Source of the DNA: JBGRQA01 sp041725895
Lineage (GTDB): Bacteria; Bacteroidota; Bacteroidia; Bacteroidales; Marinifilaceae
Direction: 5' to 3'
Assembly: GCA_041725895.1 (NCBI GenBank)
Contig: JBGRQA010000002.1
Span: forward strand, 186,001-250,000
Length of the DNA stretch: 64,000 bases
Position numbers and translations under genes: made by a program. The notes under the pieces were generated by a model. It ran no database searches and had not been told where the DNA came from. It saw nothing but the letters and a program-made list of their open reading frames with translations. This document shows, piece after piece, positions 19,119 through 28,939 of this stretch (positions are counted from its first letter, which is position 1; each line of letters starts with the position of its first letter).

Positions 19119-19540
19119 GTTTTTCGATTTAGAATTGGGGTTTTTATTGAATGTTGGTTAGTAAAATTATAAGGATGTAAATCCTGCTCCTTTTCTCCCT
19201 CTTTCTCCAATTAGAAACGATTTCCGATAAATCGTATTCACCTATAACCGGAAAACAACTACTCTTTCCTGAAATTTGCAGGTGTTCAAATCTACAAAAA
19301 ATATGTAAGTTGAAAGGAAGTAATGAATTGAAAATATTGTTAAAGAATGTGAAGATTCAAGGGGTTGGTATCTGGCTTACAAAGAAGATGTTTCTCTTGT
19401 TTTTTTATTGAGTGCGGAGTAGTAGTTAAGTGAGATGATATTACATAAGACAGGAAGTAAATTCCTGAGTGTTTTTGTCTGTTGTAACTGGTTCTTGAGT
19501 ATTGTACAGGATTGTTAGCTTCTTTTGAAATAATTGGGTC
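19119..19540. other. 422-base gap, nothing recognised
   Basis: AT-rich spacer between two minus-strand genes. No coding frame, hairpin or promoter that I can support. Confidence 0.4.
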
Positions 19541-20191
19541 TTATGTTTTTTTGATGATGTAATAGATTGAATTGTATTGTGATGGATCTTTTTTGAAAGA
19601 TCTAATTTCCTGTAGTTCCTTTGAAAAGAGATTCAAAACATCCGAATTATCGGGAGAATATATTTCTTTCTCCAGGCCTTTGTAGTAATCGTTCCACCAA
19701 ACATGATCGTCTAATTTATATGAATCCAGTACTTTACAATTGTTGTTTTCTATGAATTCAATTTTTTTATTGTGATTTCGATACTCATCATGGATAATGA
19801 AGTGTCCATTTCTCTTTAACAGTTTGACCAAGTGTTGAAAGCCTTTTCGAAAGCCAATTTCATTTAGAAGACCTTCAGCAAGAATAATATCGAAAGTGTT
19901 TTCTTGTAAATTCAGATCATATACCGAGCAGTTGATGGTGGTTATCTGTTTGGTTAGGTTTGCTGTTTCAATTTTTCGTTTTAGTTGATTGAGGGCATTT
20001 GTATCAATATCAACGGCGACAACATTGGCACTGTTATTTAGAGTTAATGCAATGGCAGGTACTCCGGTTCCGCAACCGGCATCGAGTACGAAGGGGCTAT
20101 CAATTGTCTGAATTGAGGAAATGGCTTTTAATAGATGTTTAATCAAACCTTTTCTGCAATTGTCTTTGATGTTATAATATTTGTTTTCCAT
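19541..20191 (-). CDS. Class I SAM-dependent methyltransferase
   Basis: A 216-residue protein with the SAM-binding motif I VLDAGCGTGVPAIAL, an acidic residue after strand 2 (VVAVDIDTNAL) and motif IV FDIILAEGLLNE. The substrate cannot be told. It follows the photolyase gene by 20 bases, so it is the third gene of an SDR-photolyase-methyltransferase operon. Confidence 0.85.
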   Translation of the reverse strand: MENKYYNIKDNCRKGLIKHLLKAISSIQTIDSPFVLDAGCGTGVPAIALTLNNSANVVAVDIDTNALNQLKRKIETANLTKQITTINCSVYDLNLQENTFDIILAEGLLNEIGFRKGFQHLVKLLKRNGHFIIHDEYRNHNKKIEFIENNNCKVLDSYKLDDHVWWNDYYKGLEKEIYSPDNSDVLNLFSKELQEIRSFKKDPSQYNSIYYIIKKT

Positions 20192-20211
20192 CTCAGTCAG
20201 ACGGGTTTCAT

Positions 20212-21495
20212 TTATAGAATAAGTCCCTTCTTGTAACTTTCCAGGGCTCTTGTACGTGCAAATTTGTGCTCTACAATGGGAGAAGGATAATCTGGTGTGT
20301 CGAATTCAGGCACCCATTTTCGGGTGTATTGCATGGATCGATCAAATTTTCTCAATTGTTCTGTTGGGTTGAATACTCTGAAGTAGGGGGCGGCATCGCA
20401 TCCGGTTCCAGCTGCCCATTGCCAGTTACCATTGTTCGAAGACAATTCGTAGTCCAGTAATTTCTTAGCAAAATAGGCTTCTCCCCAGCGCCAGTCAATT
20501 AGCAAGTGTTTGCATAAAAAACTGGCGGTAACCATGCGAACCCGGTTGTGCATATACCCAGTAGTGTTTAGTTGTCGCATTCCGGCATCAACCAGGGGGT
20601 ATCCTGTTTTGCCTTGGCACCATTTTTCGAACTCCTGTTCGTTATTTCGCCATTGAATGCCATTGTATTTCGGTTTGAAGTTTTGGTTGACCACTTGTGG
20701 GAAATGGAACAGAATCTGCATGAAGAACTCTCTCCAGATCAATTCGCTTAGGAAAACTTCCTGTTCGGGTTGTAAGTCCTCAATGATCTTGCGAATGCTA
20801 ACCGTTCCAAATCTTAGATGGGGACTGAGGTAGCTGGTAACATCCTCTGCCGGATAATCGCGTTTGGAATCGTATTGCTGCAAATGGGAAAGGTCGTAAT
20901 CCCTCACTTTTATTGAAGAAGATTGAAAGCCCAGTTCTTTAAGCGTTGGCATGGGGCTGGTGAATGTATGAAACTGGTTGAATTTTGCTTCATTTAGTGG
21001 AGCAAAGGAGTTGGACGGATAAGCTTGCAACCACTTTTTTTTGTAGGGTGTAAAAATGGTATAGGGCGATCCGTCTTGTTTTACAATTTCATTTTCCTCG
21101 AAAATTACATGGTCTTTAAAAGAGTGCAGGGGGATTCCGTATTGGTTTAAAAGCGATTTTACGCTCTCGTCTCTTTGTAAAGCGTAGGGTTCATAATCTT
21201 TGTTGATGAATACCCGGGCTACATCATAGTGAGAGAGTAAGTTTTTCCAAACTTTTACCGGGTCTCCTTTTAGACAAAGCAAAGAAGTGTTGAAAGATGA
21301 CAGTTGTTTGTTGAGGGATCTTAGAGTATTGTATATAAAGGATACTCTGGAATCCTCTTTTGGGAGTTCATCCAATATGTTCTCATCAAAGATAAAAAGA
21401 GGGAGTACGGGCAGATTCGATGATAGGGCATGATGCAATGCCGTATTGTCTAAGAGTCTTAAATCCCGCCTGAACCAGAATACAGATAGCTTCAT
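20212..21495 (-). CDS. phrB: Deoxyribodipyrimidine photolyase (cryptochrome/photolyase family)
   Basis: A 427-residue flavoprotein that repairs UV-induced cyclobutane pyrimidine dimers with light. The N-terminal antenna domain begins VFWFRRDLRLLDN; the FAD domain has LSPHLRFGTVS, LVDAGMRQLNTTGYMHNRVRM, LLDYELSSNNGNWQWAAGTG and CDAAPYFRVFNP, all typical of class I photolyases. Length is slightly under the usual 450-480. Its start codon directly abuts the stop of the SDR gene upstream (taaatg), so the two are translationally coupled. Confidence 0.95.
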   Translation of the reverse strand: MKLSVFWFRRDLRLLDNTALHHALSSNLPVLPLFIFDENILDELPKEDSRVSFIYNTLRSLNKQLSSFNTSLLCLKGDPVKVWKNLLSHYDVARVFINKDYEPYALQRDESVKSLLNQYGIPLHSFKDHVIFEENEIVKQDGSPYTIFTPYKKKWLQAYPSNSFAPLNEAKFNQFHTFTSPMPTLKELGFQSSSIKVRDYDLSHLQQYDSKRDYPAEDVTSYLSPHLRFGTVSIRKIIEDLQPEQEVFLSELIWREFFMQILFHFPQVVNQNFKPKYNGIQWRNNEQEFEKWCQGKTGYPLVDAGMRQLNTTGYMHNRVRMVTASFLCKHLLIDWRWGEAYFAKKLLDYELSSNNGNWQWAAGTGCDAAPYFRVFNPTEQLRKFDRSMQYTRKWVPEFDTPDYPSPIVEHKFARTRALESYKKGLIL

Positions 21496-22911
21496 TTATT
21501 TGGTCAATTTATTGATCAGTCCATTAAATATGATTCCATGAAATGGGTAGGCCCCAAACCAATACAACCTTCCCCAAAGCCCTTTGGGACGAAAGGTTGC
21601 TGTTTGGCACAAGCTTCCGTTGATGATTTTAAATTCAAGCCATGCCTCCCCGGGTAGTTTCATTTCGGCATAGAGTAGTAGACGGCCCTCCTGCTTGTTG
21701 GCATAAAGTACGCGCCAGAAATCAACGGCATCACCAGCAGATAATTGAGAGGGGTGGGTTCTGCCTCTTCGTAATCCAACTCCTCCAAATAATTTGTCGA
21801 CAATACCTCGAATTCTCCATAACCAATTGGCATAGTACCAGCCACGGTCTCCACCAATACTCCATACTTTATTTATGCACTTTTTGAAATCTTCTATCGG
21901 TTTGCTTCGTTTGTCTTTAAAGCAACCGAACGAAGGGACATTTAAGAATTCCGAAATGGTAAAGTTCAGTCTTCCGCTTACCAGGGAATCTTTCCAACTG
22001 GAAACAATTTGGTGTTCTTCGATCTTTTGTAGTGTTCTCTGCAGAGCTTCCCGGTAACCAAAAGGGTGGATGTTAAGTATTTTGTTTAAATCATGATTTC
22101 TGCAAACGACTTCTATTTTCATACTATCCACCAAGGCAGTTGCCAGTTTGTAGGAAGTAGAGGTTACAAAATACAACCAATAGGAGGATAGTTTCGGTGT
22201 CATTACCGGAACAATGAAAATTCGCCTTCTCAATCCTCTTGTTTGGGCATAGCCCAGTAGCATTTCTTTGTAGGAAAGGACGTCGGGACCACCTATGTCA
22301 AAGTTTTGGTTGTAGGTTTGGGGCTGAAAAATGGTTTTTATCAGAAAACTGATTACATCCCGAATGGCAATGGGCTGGCATTTGGTGCGAAGCCACTTGG
22401 GGGTGATCATTACTGGTAGCTTCTCCACCAAGTCCCTGATGATTTCAAAGGAAGCACTTCCGGATCCAATGATTATTCCGGCTCTCAGACAGGTGAAATG
22501 GTAGTTGCCTTTTGCCAATTCGTTTTCTACTGCTTTTCTTGAGGACAAGTGTTTGGATAATGATTTTTCATTGATAATTCCGCTTAGGTAAACAACATGC
22601 TGAACCTTGGTTGTGCTGAGAGCCTCTCTGAAGTTGAAGGCAGAGGTCAGCTCCAGTTTATCGTAGTTGGCAGTGGATGACATGGAGTGGATGAGGTAGT
22701 AGGCTCCATCGATATCCGGGGGGATGTTTTGCAAAGTATCCTTTTTCAGGAAATCTACTTCGACGATTTGAATATTGTTACGAAAGGATTGGGGGGGATG
22801 AAATCGGTTGACATCCCGCACACAACAAACAATCTGGTGTCCTTCTCCTACCAGTGCTTCGAGTAGTCTTTTGCCTATGTATCCGGTTGCGCCGGTTAAA
22901 AGTATTTTCAT
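21496..22911 (-). CDS. SDR-family NAD(P)-binding protein with DUF2867 C-terminus
   Basis: A 471-residue protein. Residues 1-300 are an atypical SDR domain (LLTGATGYIGKRLLEALV; YLIHSMSS; VVYLSGI), the rest matches the DUF2867 region (WYYANWLWRIRGIVDKLFGG, VDFWRVLY, MKLPGEAWLEF). Such two-domain proteins are often found beside photolyase genes in Bacteroidota and Proteobacteria; the function is not known. First gene of the operon with phrB and the methyltransferase. Confidence 0.88.
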   Translation of the reverse strand: MKILLTGATGYIGKRLLEALVGEGHQIVCCVRDVNRFHPPQSFRNNIQIVEVDFLKKDTLQNIPPDIDGAYYLIHSMSSTANYDKLELTSAFNFREALSTTKVQHVVYLSGIINEKSLSKHLSSRKAVENELAKGNYHFTCLRAGIIIGSGSASFEIIRDLVEKLPVMITPKWLRTKCQPIAIRDVISFLIKTIFQPQTYNQNFDIGGPDVLSYKEMLLGYAQTRGLRRRIFIVPVMTPKLSSYWLYFVTSTSYKLATALVDSMKIEVVCRNHDLNKILNIHPFGYREALQRTLQKIEEHQIVSSWKDSLVSGRLNFTISEFLNVPSFGCFKDKRSKPIEDFKKCINKVWSIGGDRGWYYANWLWRIRGIVDKLFGGVGLRRGRTHPSQLSAGDAVDFWRVLYANKQEGRLLLYAEMKLPGEAWLEFKIINGSLCQTATFRPKGLWGRLYWFGAYPFHGIIFNGLINKLTK

Positions 22912-23238
22912 GATCTAAATTATCAGAGCCAATTGATGGAATACTTTACTGAATTTTTTCAACGTGATTTGTGTCCTTCCTGTAAATTTATAAAAACAAA
23001 TTCAATTCATATATCTGTTTAAATAATTATGTAGATGATCTGTTGAGGATGTCGGCAATCAAGGGGAGGAAAAGTATTAGAGGGATGAGCTGAAGATGAC
23101 TTTTATGGAATTTGCCTGTAGAGTGTTATGGTATTTCGAATGATCAGAATATCAGTCTGTGAACAAATTGACTGATGGAAAGTTTAGGTGAAGGGAAAAC
23201 GATGGAGTGGCATTAGGGGGAGGTTTGTGTTGTGAATA
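22912..23238. other. 327-base gap, nothing recognised
   Basis: Lies between the end of the YitT-family gene and the start of the SDR operon (both minus). It must contain the operon promoter, but no convincing motif was found. Confidence 0.4.
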
Positions 23239-24207
23239 TCATTTTATCGGTCGTTTTTTTATCATTCCTCCTTTTGCATCCTTAATGCTGTGCATCACGA
23301 TAAATGCATTCTTGTCGATTTTTTCGATTTCGGTTTGTAGCTTGGAGACTTCCAGACGGGTCAGTAGGGTGTATACAATATTAGTATCCTTTAAGGTTTC
23401 CCCTCTTTGGGCATACCCCTTTTTCCCACAATACAGAGTGCAGCCCCGGCCTAATTTTTCAATGATTACCAGCCGGATTTCTTCGCTTTTTTCGGATATA
23501 ATGGTTACTCCTACGTATTCCTCTATCCCCGACACCACAAAATCAACTGTTTTGGAAGCTACCATGTAGGTCAATATGGCGTACAATGCGATTTCTACTG
23601 AAATTATGTAGGCTGCAACACTAAAAATCAACACATTGAAGACCAGAATGACATCTCCTATGGTTAAAGGAGTTTTTTTGCTTAGAAAAATCGCCAGTAT
23701 CTCCGTGCCGTCAATAACGGAACCGCCTCGTATGGCCAGGCCAATTCCCAGCCCCAGAAAGAAACCTCCAAAAAAGGCTACCAGCAATTTATCATCCGTA
23801 ATCACTGGGAAGGGAATAAAATGAACGGAAATTGCCAGGATGAGAATGGCCAGGATACTTCTTAAAGCAAATTGCTTGCTGATGGTGGAGAAGGCCAAAA
23901 TCAAGAATGGGAGGTTGATTGCAACTAAAAAAAGGGATAGGGGAAGGTGGGTAAGTTCACTGGCAATTAATGAAATTCCGGTTACGCCTCCATCAATAAA
24001 AGAATTGGGCAGGAGGAAGCCTATTAACCCAAAGCTGGCTGAAATGATCCCCAATAGAATAAAGAAACCACTATGAATGATATGCGTAAATTCCACTTTG
24101 GCATTTTTTACTTTCCTCTCATATTGCTGCAAAGAAACTTCTTGTTTCCTTTTCTTCAAATGATGTCTTACCGTTTCCGCGATGATGTATTGAAAAAATG
24201 GGTTCAT
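23239..24207 (-). CDS. YitT-family membrane protein
   Basis: A 322-residue protein with a charged N-terminal tail, about five to six membrane segments (DUF161; FGLIGFLLPNSFIDGGVTGISLI, FFGGFFLGLGIGLAIRGGSVIDGTEIL) and a C-terminal cytosolic DUF2179 domain (GRGCTLYCGKKGYAQRGE). Widely conserved; the substrate is unknown. Single gene, divergent from the DUF2784 gene. Confidence 0.92.
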   Translation of the reverse strand: MNPFFQYIIAETVRHHLKKRKQEVSLQQYERKVKNAKVEFTHIIHSGFFILLGIISASFGLIGFLLPNSFIDGGVTGISLIASELTHLPLSLFLVAINLPFLILAFSTISKQFALRSILAILILAISVHFIPFPVITDDKLLVAFFGGFFLGLGIGLAIRGGSVIDGTEILAIFLSKKTPLTIGDVILVFNVLIFSVAAYIISVEIALYAILTYMVASKTVDFVVSGIEEYVGVTIISEKSEEIRLVIIEKLGRGCTLYCGKKGYAQRGETLKDTNIVYTLLTRLEVSKLQTEIEKIDKNAFIVMHSIKDAKGGMIKKRPIK

Positions 24208-24363
24208 ATTGATCTGGTATCATACGTTTGAATATATGGATCAAAGACATTACGTAGAACTTCTGCCAGCTAATTGCAAAGGGAGCATTCCTCCATTAAA
24301 TTTACTAAATTTTAGGGTTTTAATTGTTTCTGTAATAACTTTAAATAAGGAGGAAACAAACAA

Positions 24364-24732
24364 ATGATCTATAGGGTTCTTGCTGATATTGTCGTGGTGT
24401 TTCACCTGGCCTTTATACTGTTCGTTTTTCTGGGTGGTTTATTGGTGTTGAAGTGGACCAAGGTAGCCTGGTGTCATGTCCCTATGGTTATCTGGGGGGC
24501 CGTTGTGGAGTTTGGCAATTTGATTTGTCCACTAACCCATCTAGAGTTCTACTTAAGAACCTTGGGTGGAGAGAGGGGGTATGCGATCGATTTTGTAGAG
24601 CAGTACATTGTACCTATCGTATATCCGGCTGCGTTAACCATTCAACTTCAAATTGTGCTTGGTACTTTGGTGCTTTTAATCAATGGTCTAATTTACTTAT
24701 GGATTGGATATCGAATTCGAAGGAGAAAGTAA
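24364..24732 (+). CDS. DUF2784 small membrane protein
   Basis: A 122-residue protein with four hydrophobic segments and the family strings VVFHLAFILFV and NLICPLTHLE. Strong ribosome site (aaggagg) about 12 bases upstream of the ATG. Function unknown. Confidence 0.9.
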   Translation: MIYRVLADIVVVFHLAFILFVFLGGLLVLKWTKVAWCHVPMVIWGAVVEFGNLICPLTHLEFYLRTLGGERGYAIDFVEQYIVPIVYPAALTIQLQIVLGTLVLLINGLIYLWIGYRIRRRK

Positions 24733-24741
24733 GAAAAGAAG

Positions 24742-24780
24742 AGGATGACTTCCTTTTGATAAAAGGAAGACATCCTTTTG
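24742..24780. terminator. Bidirectional terminator between DUF2784 and beta-barrel gene
   Basis: aggatg-a-cttcctttt, loop gat, aaaaggaag-a-catcct, followed by tttt; long stem between two converging genes. Confidence 0.85.
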
Positions 24781-24790
24781 TTGGTTAGTG

Positions 24791-25801
24791 TTAGAACCAG
24801 TAGCTGATTTTCAGCCCGGGGTTGATTTTTTTGAATTTCCCGGGAAAGTAGAGTTCGGGGGTGATACGCAGGTTGTGCCCCAGGTCTCGGGTGAATCCCA
24901 GGCGGAAGGTATTCTTCTCGAAGAGTTCTCCTCTGCGTTTGGTTAGGTAGCCCACATTTACGCGCAGCATATTGGCATTTTTTGCCCAGGGCGTACTGTT
25001 AAAAGTGTAGAACAGATCGGTAAACAGGTTGACATGTCGTTGTGTATGCCCGTTCTGTTTGTTAAAATCCAGGATGGCCTCGTAGCCTATACCAAAGGAT
25101 TTGTTGTAGCGATTTTTGCCAATGAACGAGAAGCCGATTTCACCTCCAAAATGGGTGGTGAACTCGTTTTGGAGTACGCCTGCACCAGTGTAAAGGGCAA
25201 GAACAATTTGATCGCGTGTTTGTTTATTTTTCCAGCTTACGTTTAGCAGTCCGTTCTTGTTCTGTAAGTTCAGTTCCTCCTCGTAGATATCTCCTTTGTT
25301 GACATGGCGGTAGTTGGCGGGATTGGCCTGGGTTTCCAATTTCTGTTTCCAGTTTATCTCATTTAGCAGATGTAAATCGTCCATTTGATGGAGGGCAATG
25401 GTTGCCGATTCAATTTGTGAGTACTGAATTAGCAAGGAGTCTTTTGGAGCCTTATGCAATTGCATGGTTTTATCCTGGAAGTAACGAGTTGTTTTAGGTG
25501 GATGTTGGCTCAGTTTGATCTGTCGTTCTCCCTGGCGGTCAAAGCTCACCTCTATTTTTGTGGCCAAATCGGGATCCATGGTATCTATTTCCATTTGTTC
25601 CAGATTTCGTAATACCAGATCTATCTCCTTATTGATGTCGGGAAAGGCATTGAGTTTCTTTACTGTAAGTAATCGAAGTGTTACTGTAGCATTGGGTTGT
25701 TCCAACTTAATGGTGATTTTGTCACTTTCGTTTTGCGCTTTGCACAGGCTCTGAAAAAAGGCTAGAATGAAAAGGAGTAGTATAAATTGTTTTGCTCGCA
25801 T
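24791..25801 (-). CDS. Exported protein with probable outer-membrane beta-barrel
   Basis: A 336-residue protein with signal peptide (FILLLFILAFFQSLCKAQ). The N-terminal third is polar and helical; from about 190 onward, alternating strands (VSWKNK, LALYTGAGVL, FGGEIGFSFIG, FGIGYEAILDF, LRVNVGYL, FRLGFTRDLG) end in LKISYWF with a terminal aromatic, as in outer-membrane barrels. It lies 115 bases downstream of the sigma/anti-sigma pair and is probably regulated with it. Function unknown. Confidence 0.75.
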   Translation of the reverse strand: MRAKQFILLLFILAFFQSLCKAQNESDKITIKLEQPNATVTLRLLTVKKLNAFPDINKEIDLVLRNLEQMEIDTMDPDLATKIEVSFDRQGERQIKLSQHPPKTTRYFQDKTMQLHKAPKDSLLIQYSQIESATIALHQMDDLHLLNEINWKQKLETQANPANYRHVNKGDIYEEELNLQNKNGLLNVSWKNKQTRDQIVLALYTGAGVLQNEFTTHFGGEIGFSFIGKNRYNKSFGIGYEAILDFNKQNGHTQRHVNLFTDLFYTFNSTPWAKNANMLRVNVGYLTKRRGELFEKNTFRLGFTRDLGHNLRITPELYFPGKFKKINPGLKISYWF

Positions 25802-25916
25802 GTGATTTTATTTTTTATGGGTTATCAATTAAAGGACATTGCTTGCCGGCTAGCTTATAGGTCCTGTGAATTGGGATCATGTCCCAGTTATTTCAAATAA
25901 ATGTTTTTGATCTGTT

Positions 25917-26558
25917 TTAATTCATTGCAAAGAAGGAGTAGGAGGGAACCTTGTGAATATTTTCGTCCGGTTTCTTTCCAAATCGAATATTAAATTTCTT
26001 TTTCTTTTTCCTTGTTGCATCAGGTTGAGGGATGATTTCCACATTATTATGAATGCTTTTCCTTCTGTTTAGGGGTAGTTTTGCTGGTTTCATTGGATGT
26101 AGTGCCATTCTATCATTCTCTGCTACGGAGGAACGAATCAGTATGGGCAGTTGCAGAATCTGAACGGGTAGAATGGTTTTTTTTGCCATTGGGACTTGAA
26201 TCTTTTTTGGGGTGTTCTTGGCAATGCTATTGCCAGTTTGAGCCAGTTTGGATTGTTTTTGTAGTTTCAGTTCCAAATGCTCAAGCTGTTGTTCCAGTAT
26301 CGCTTTCTTCTCTTGCAAAGCAGATAGTTTCCGGTTCTGATTTCGTGATTGAAAGCCCAGGAAAGTTGTAGATCCAATCAACAGGAGGAGAGAGGCCGCC
26401 ACAGCTATTTTGCCCCATGGGAATAGTACCCGGGGCTCCTTTTGGGAAAGTTGCTCCAGTTTTGTCCATGTGTCTTCAGCATTCCAGTCTTTCAGTGGCT
26501 TTTTTTCGGCTCTAAGTACCTGGTCCTTGATATAGTTGTCAAAAGCTTCAGAATTCAT
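25917..26558 (-). CDS. Membrane anti-sigma factor candidate
   Basis: A 213-residue protein: cytoplasmic N-terminus (about 1-48; FDNYIKDQVLRAEKKPLKDW), one membrane segment (about 50-68; IAVAASLLLLIGSTTFL), then a coiled-coil (LQEKKAILEQQLEHLELKLQK) and a basic tail. It overlaps the sigma-factor gene by 11 bases, which together with the topology suggests it holds the sigma factor at the membrane. No ZAS zinc motif is seen, so the assignment rests on context. Confidence 0.75.
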   Translation of the reverse strand: MNSEAFDNYIKDQVLRAEKKPLKDWNAEDTWTKLEQLSQKEPRVLFPWGKIAVAASLLLLIGSTTFLGFQSRNQNRKLSALQEKKAILEQQLEHLELKLQKQSKLAQTGNSIAKNTPKKIQVPMAKKTILPVQILQLPILIRSSVAENDRMALHPMKPAKLPLNRRKSIHNNVEIIPQPDATRKKKKKFNIRFGKKPDENIHKVPSYSFFAMN

Positions 26559-27090
26559 AGTTCACCTCTCTTTTTAAAATTATTTTCTGTAAATAGTTTC
26601 GGGCTTTACTTAGTTGTGATTTAGATGTATTGATGCTAATGTTTAGGGCTTCTGCAATTTCTTTGTGCGTGTATCCCTCAATGGCGTAAAGGTTGAATAC
26701 AGTTCGGTAGCCTGTGGGCAATTCTTGTATCACCTGGTAGATATCCTCTGCCTCCAGCTCCTGGTCGGGAGAGGTACTTGACACAATTTCCAATTGTTCC
26801 AGGTCGGCATCCAACTCCAGTCCCTTCTTTTTGCGCACGATCATTAAAGCTTCATTTACCATGATGCGTTTCATCCAGGCATTTAAATTTCCCTCCTTTT
26901 CGTAAAGGAAACAGGAAATATTCTGGAAAATTTTTAGAAATCCGGACAGAACAGCTTCTTCAGCTTCCGGGTATTGGCTGCAGTACCTTAAGCATACACG
27001 AAAAAAGCCCTTTGCATACTGATCATACAGTAGCTTTTGTCCTTTGCGGGGGTTCTTTTCTATATAATGGAGTAACTCTAATTCGGTCAC
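26548..27090 (-). CDS. ECF RNA polymerase sigma factor
   Basis: A 180-residue sigma-70 family factor with region 2 (AKGFFRVCLRYCSQYPEAEEAVLSGFLKIFQ, then LNAWMKRIMVNEAL) and region 4 (LPTGYRTVFNLYAIEGYTHKEIAEAL, SISINTSKSQLSKARNYLQ). First of a three-gene set with the anti-sigma candidate and the barrel protein, the usual layout for envelope-stress or surface-sensing ECF units. Confidence 0.93.
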   Translation of the reverse strand: MTELELLHYIEKNPRKGQKLLYDQYAKGFFRVCLRYCSQYPEAEEAVLSGFLKIFQNISCFLYEKEGNLNAWMKRIMVNEALMIVRKKKGLELDADLEQLEIVSSTSPDQELEAEDIYQVIQELPTGYRTVFNLYAIEGYTHKEIAEALNISINTSKSQLSKARNYLQKIILKREVNYEF

Positions 27091-27474
27091 AAAAAATTTA
27101 TGATTGGTTTCTGGATAAGAAATGCAATATACATAAAAAGGGTTGCCTGTGGAATGAAGTTTTTTAAACTGAAATATAAATAAGGAGGAAGGTTTGAATT
27201 TGGAGAAGATAATAGTTGATGATGATATGAATTTCTTTCCTGTGATGTATTGTGGTGAATAACAAAGGGTTGGTGTGTTTGGTTGTTGCAGAGATTTGGA
27301 GGAAATATTTTATTTTGTTCAAATCACTTTAAAACGGTCAAAAACCGGTTTTCATAGTGTAGAAGTTTTGTTGACCGAAAAACAACATAAGTTTATTTGT
27401 AATTGCTTTGAAAATGGAGGTTTGAGGCATATCTTCGCCTGCATAAAAATAGTAATAAGTTAAATCAATTAGTT
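27091..27474. other. 384-base divergent spacer before SPFH gene
   Basis: Holds promoters of the sigma-factor operon (minus) and SPFH gene (plus). A weak Bacteroidota promoter candidate for the latter is TTTG 27421-27424, 19 bases, TAaaaaTA 27444-27451. A short inverted repeat aaaacggt/accggtttt lies at about 27331-27352. Confidence 0.4.
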
Positions 27475-28785
27475 ATGATTGTATTAGGTGTTTTAGTGGT
27501 GCTGGCTGGCTTGGCCTTGTTGTTGTTTAAGCCATGGTTTGTGAAAAAATCAAATGGAATGGCTAATGTAAGCAGCAAAGTATCCATGGGGGTTATTGTT
27601 GCAGGGGGCTTTTTAATGATTTTGCCTTACTTGTTTTTCTGGGCCGAACCCGGGTACCAGTATTTTGTGGTATACCCCAACGGAAGCAAGGATGCTGTGT
27701 TGAATGAAGGGATCAAGTGGAGAGGTTTTGCTAAAATTATCCCTTGGCAGAAATATATTGATGTGAAGGTGGTGGATAAAGGAGAGGAAACGGAAGATAT
27801 TGAAGGCGTGATGAAACCCATCCCCATCCGATTTATCGACCAGGTAACAGCCTCTGCAAAACTATCTACTCGTTTCCAATTGCCGGCTGATAAGGAGTCA
27901 TTTATTGAAATGGCCATCGAATTCCGGTCGCTGCAAAATTTGGTTCACAACACCTTAATACCCACCGTTCGTGAGGTAGTATCCAATACGGGATATATGT
28001 TTGCTGCTCAGGATTACATTTCCGGATCTGCTTCGGATTTTCGCGTTGCGATTGAAGATCAGTTAAAAGATGGGGCTTATAGTGTGGAGAAATTGGAATA
28101 TCGTGATACGATAGTGACTTCCATTGAGGATGAAACTCGTAAAATTAAAGAAATTCAAACACGTTACGAGGTGAAGAAAAGGGAGGATGAAGGAGGCAAA
28201 CTGATCCGTATTCCTCATGATATTAATGAGAATAAGATTATTGTTGCTCAGGTGATTGTGGATGATGTTATTTTGGAACAAGTATTTAAGAAGCGTTTGG
28301 AAGCACAGCGAGATGAATCTGCTAAACGACAGTTGGAGCAACAAAAAATTAAAACAGCGAAAGATGCACAGGCTCGTATTATTGCCGAAGGGGAGAGGGA
28401 CAAAGCCGGTGAGCGTGTTGCTCAGGAGAAAGAGCAGGTGAAGGCATTGATTGCCATTGAAACCAAGTTAAAACAAGAGGAGACCAACAAGCGGTTGGCT
28501 GCAATTGCTTTGGAAACGGAAAAACTTAAATCTGCTGCCAAGAAAGTAGCAGCTGACGCGGAATCCTATCAGAATGCAAAATTGGTTTCTGCTGGTTTGA
28601 CGCCTCAGGAACGTGCACAGATAGAGAAGGAGATTGCTATTGGTGTGGCCAAGGAAATAGCTAAAATTAAATTTCCTGATGTGATGATCACCGGGGGTGA
28701 TGGAAAAGGTAGTAAAATGCCTCTTGAGTCTTTGATTGGTGCAGCAATGAGCAAGCAATTATTAAATACGAAATTGAAAAAATAG
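27475..28785 (+). CDS. SPFH/Band-7 domain membrane protein
   Basis: A 436-residue protein with two N-terminal hydrophobic segments (about 1-20 and 38-56), an SPFH domain (about 70-260; VYPNGSKDAVLNEGIKWRGF, QVTASAKLSTRFQLP, VRSLQ-type region) and a long charged coiled-coil (about 270-390; EAQRDESAKRQLEQQKIKTAKDA). Such proteins form membrane-bound oligomeric scaffolds like stomatin or flotillin. Single gene with a terminator. Confidence 0.9.
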   Translation: MIVLGVLVVLAGLALLLFKPWFVKKSNGMANVSSKVSMGVIVAGGFLMILPYLFFWAEPGYQYFVVYPNGSKDAVLNEGIKWRGFAKIIPWQKYIDVKVVDKGEETEDIEGVMKPIPIRFIDQVTASAKLSTRFQLPADKESFIEMAIEFRSLQNLVHNTLIPTVREVVSNTGYMFAAQDYISGSASDFRVAIEDQLKDGAYSVEKLEYRDTIVTSIEDETRKIKEIQTRYEVKKREDEGGKLIRIPHDINENKIIVAQVIVDDVILEQVFKKRLEAQRDESAKRQLEQQKIKTAKDAQARIIAEGERDKAGERVAQEKEQVKALIAIETKLKQEETNKRLAAIALETEKLKSAAKKVAADAESYQNAKLVSAGLTPQERAQIEKEIAIGVAKEIAKIKFPDVMITGGDGKGSKMPLESLIGAAMSKQLLNTKLKK

Positions 28786-28805
28786 TTTTTTCAGACAAAA
28801 GCTAT

Positions 28806-28833
28806 AGCCCGGTCGGACTGATCGGGCTTTTTT
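28806..28833 (+). terminator. Terminator after SPFH gene
   Basis: AGCCCGgTC / GAtCGGGCT stem followed by a run of T. Confidence 0.85.
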
Positions 28834-28939
28834 GTGGGTGCAATTTCGATTTGTGGCTGTTTATGGAAAAAAATAGTTAATTGATGTAAAAATAGCAGCT
28901 TTTTGGAAAGCTTCCACAGCAAACGTTTGCATAATTGGG

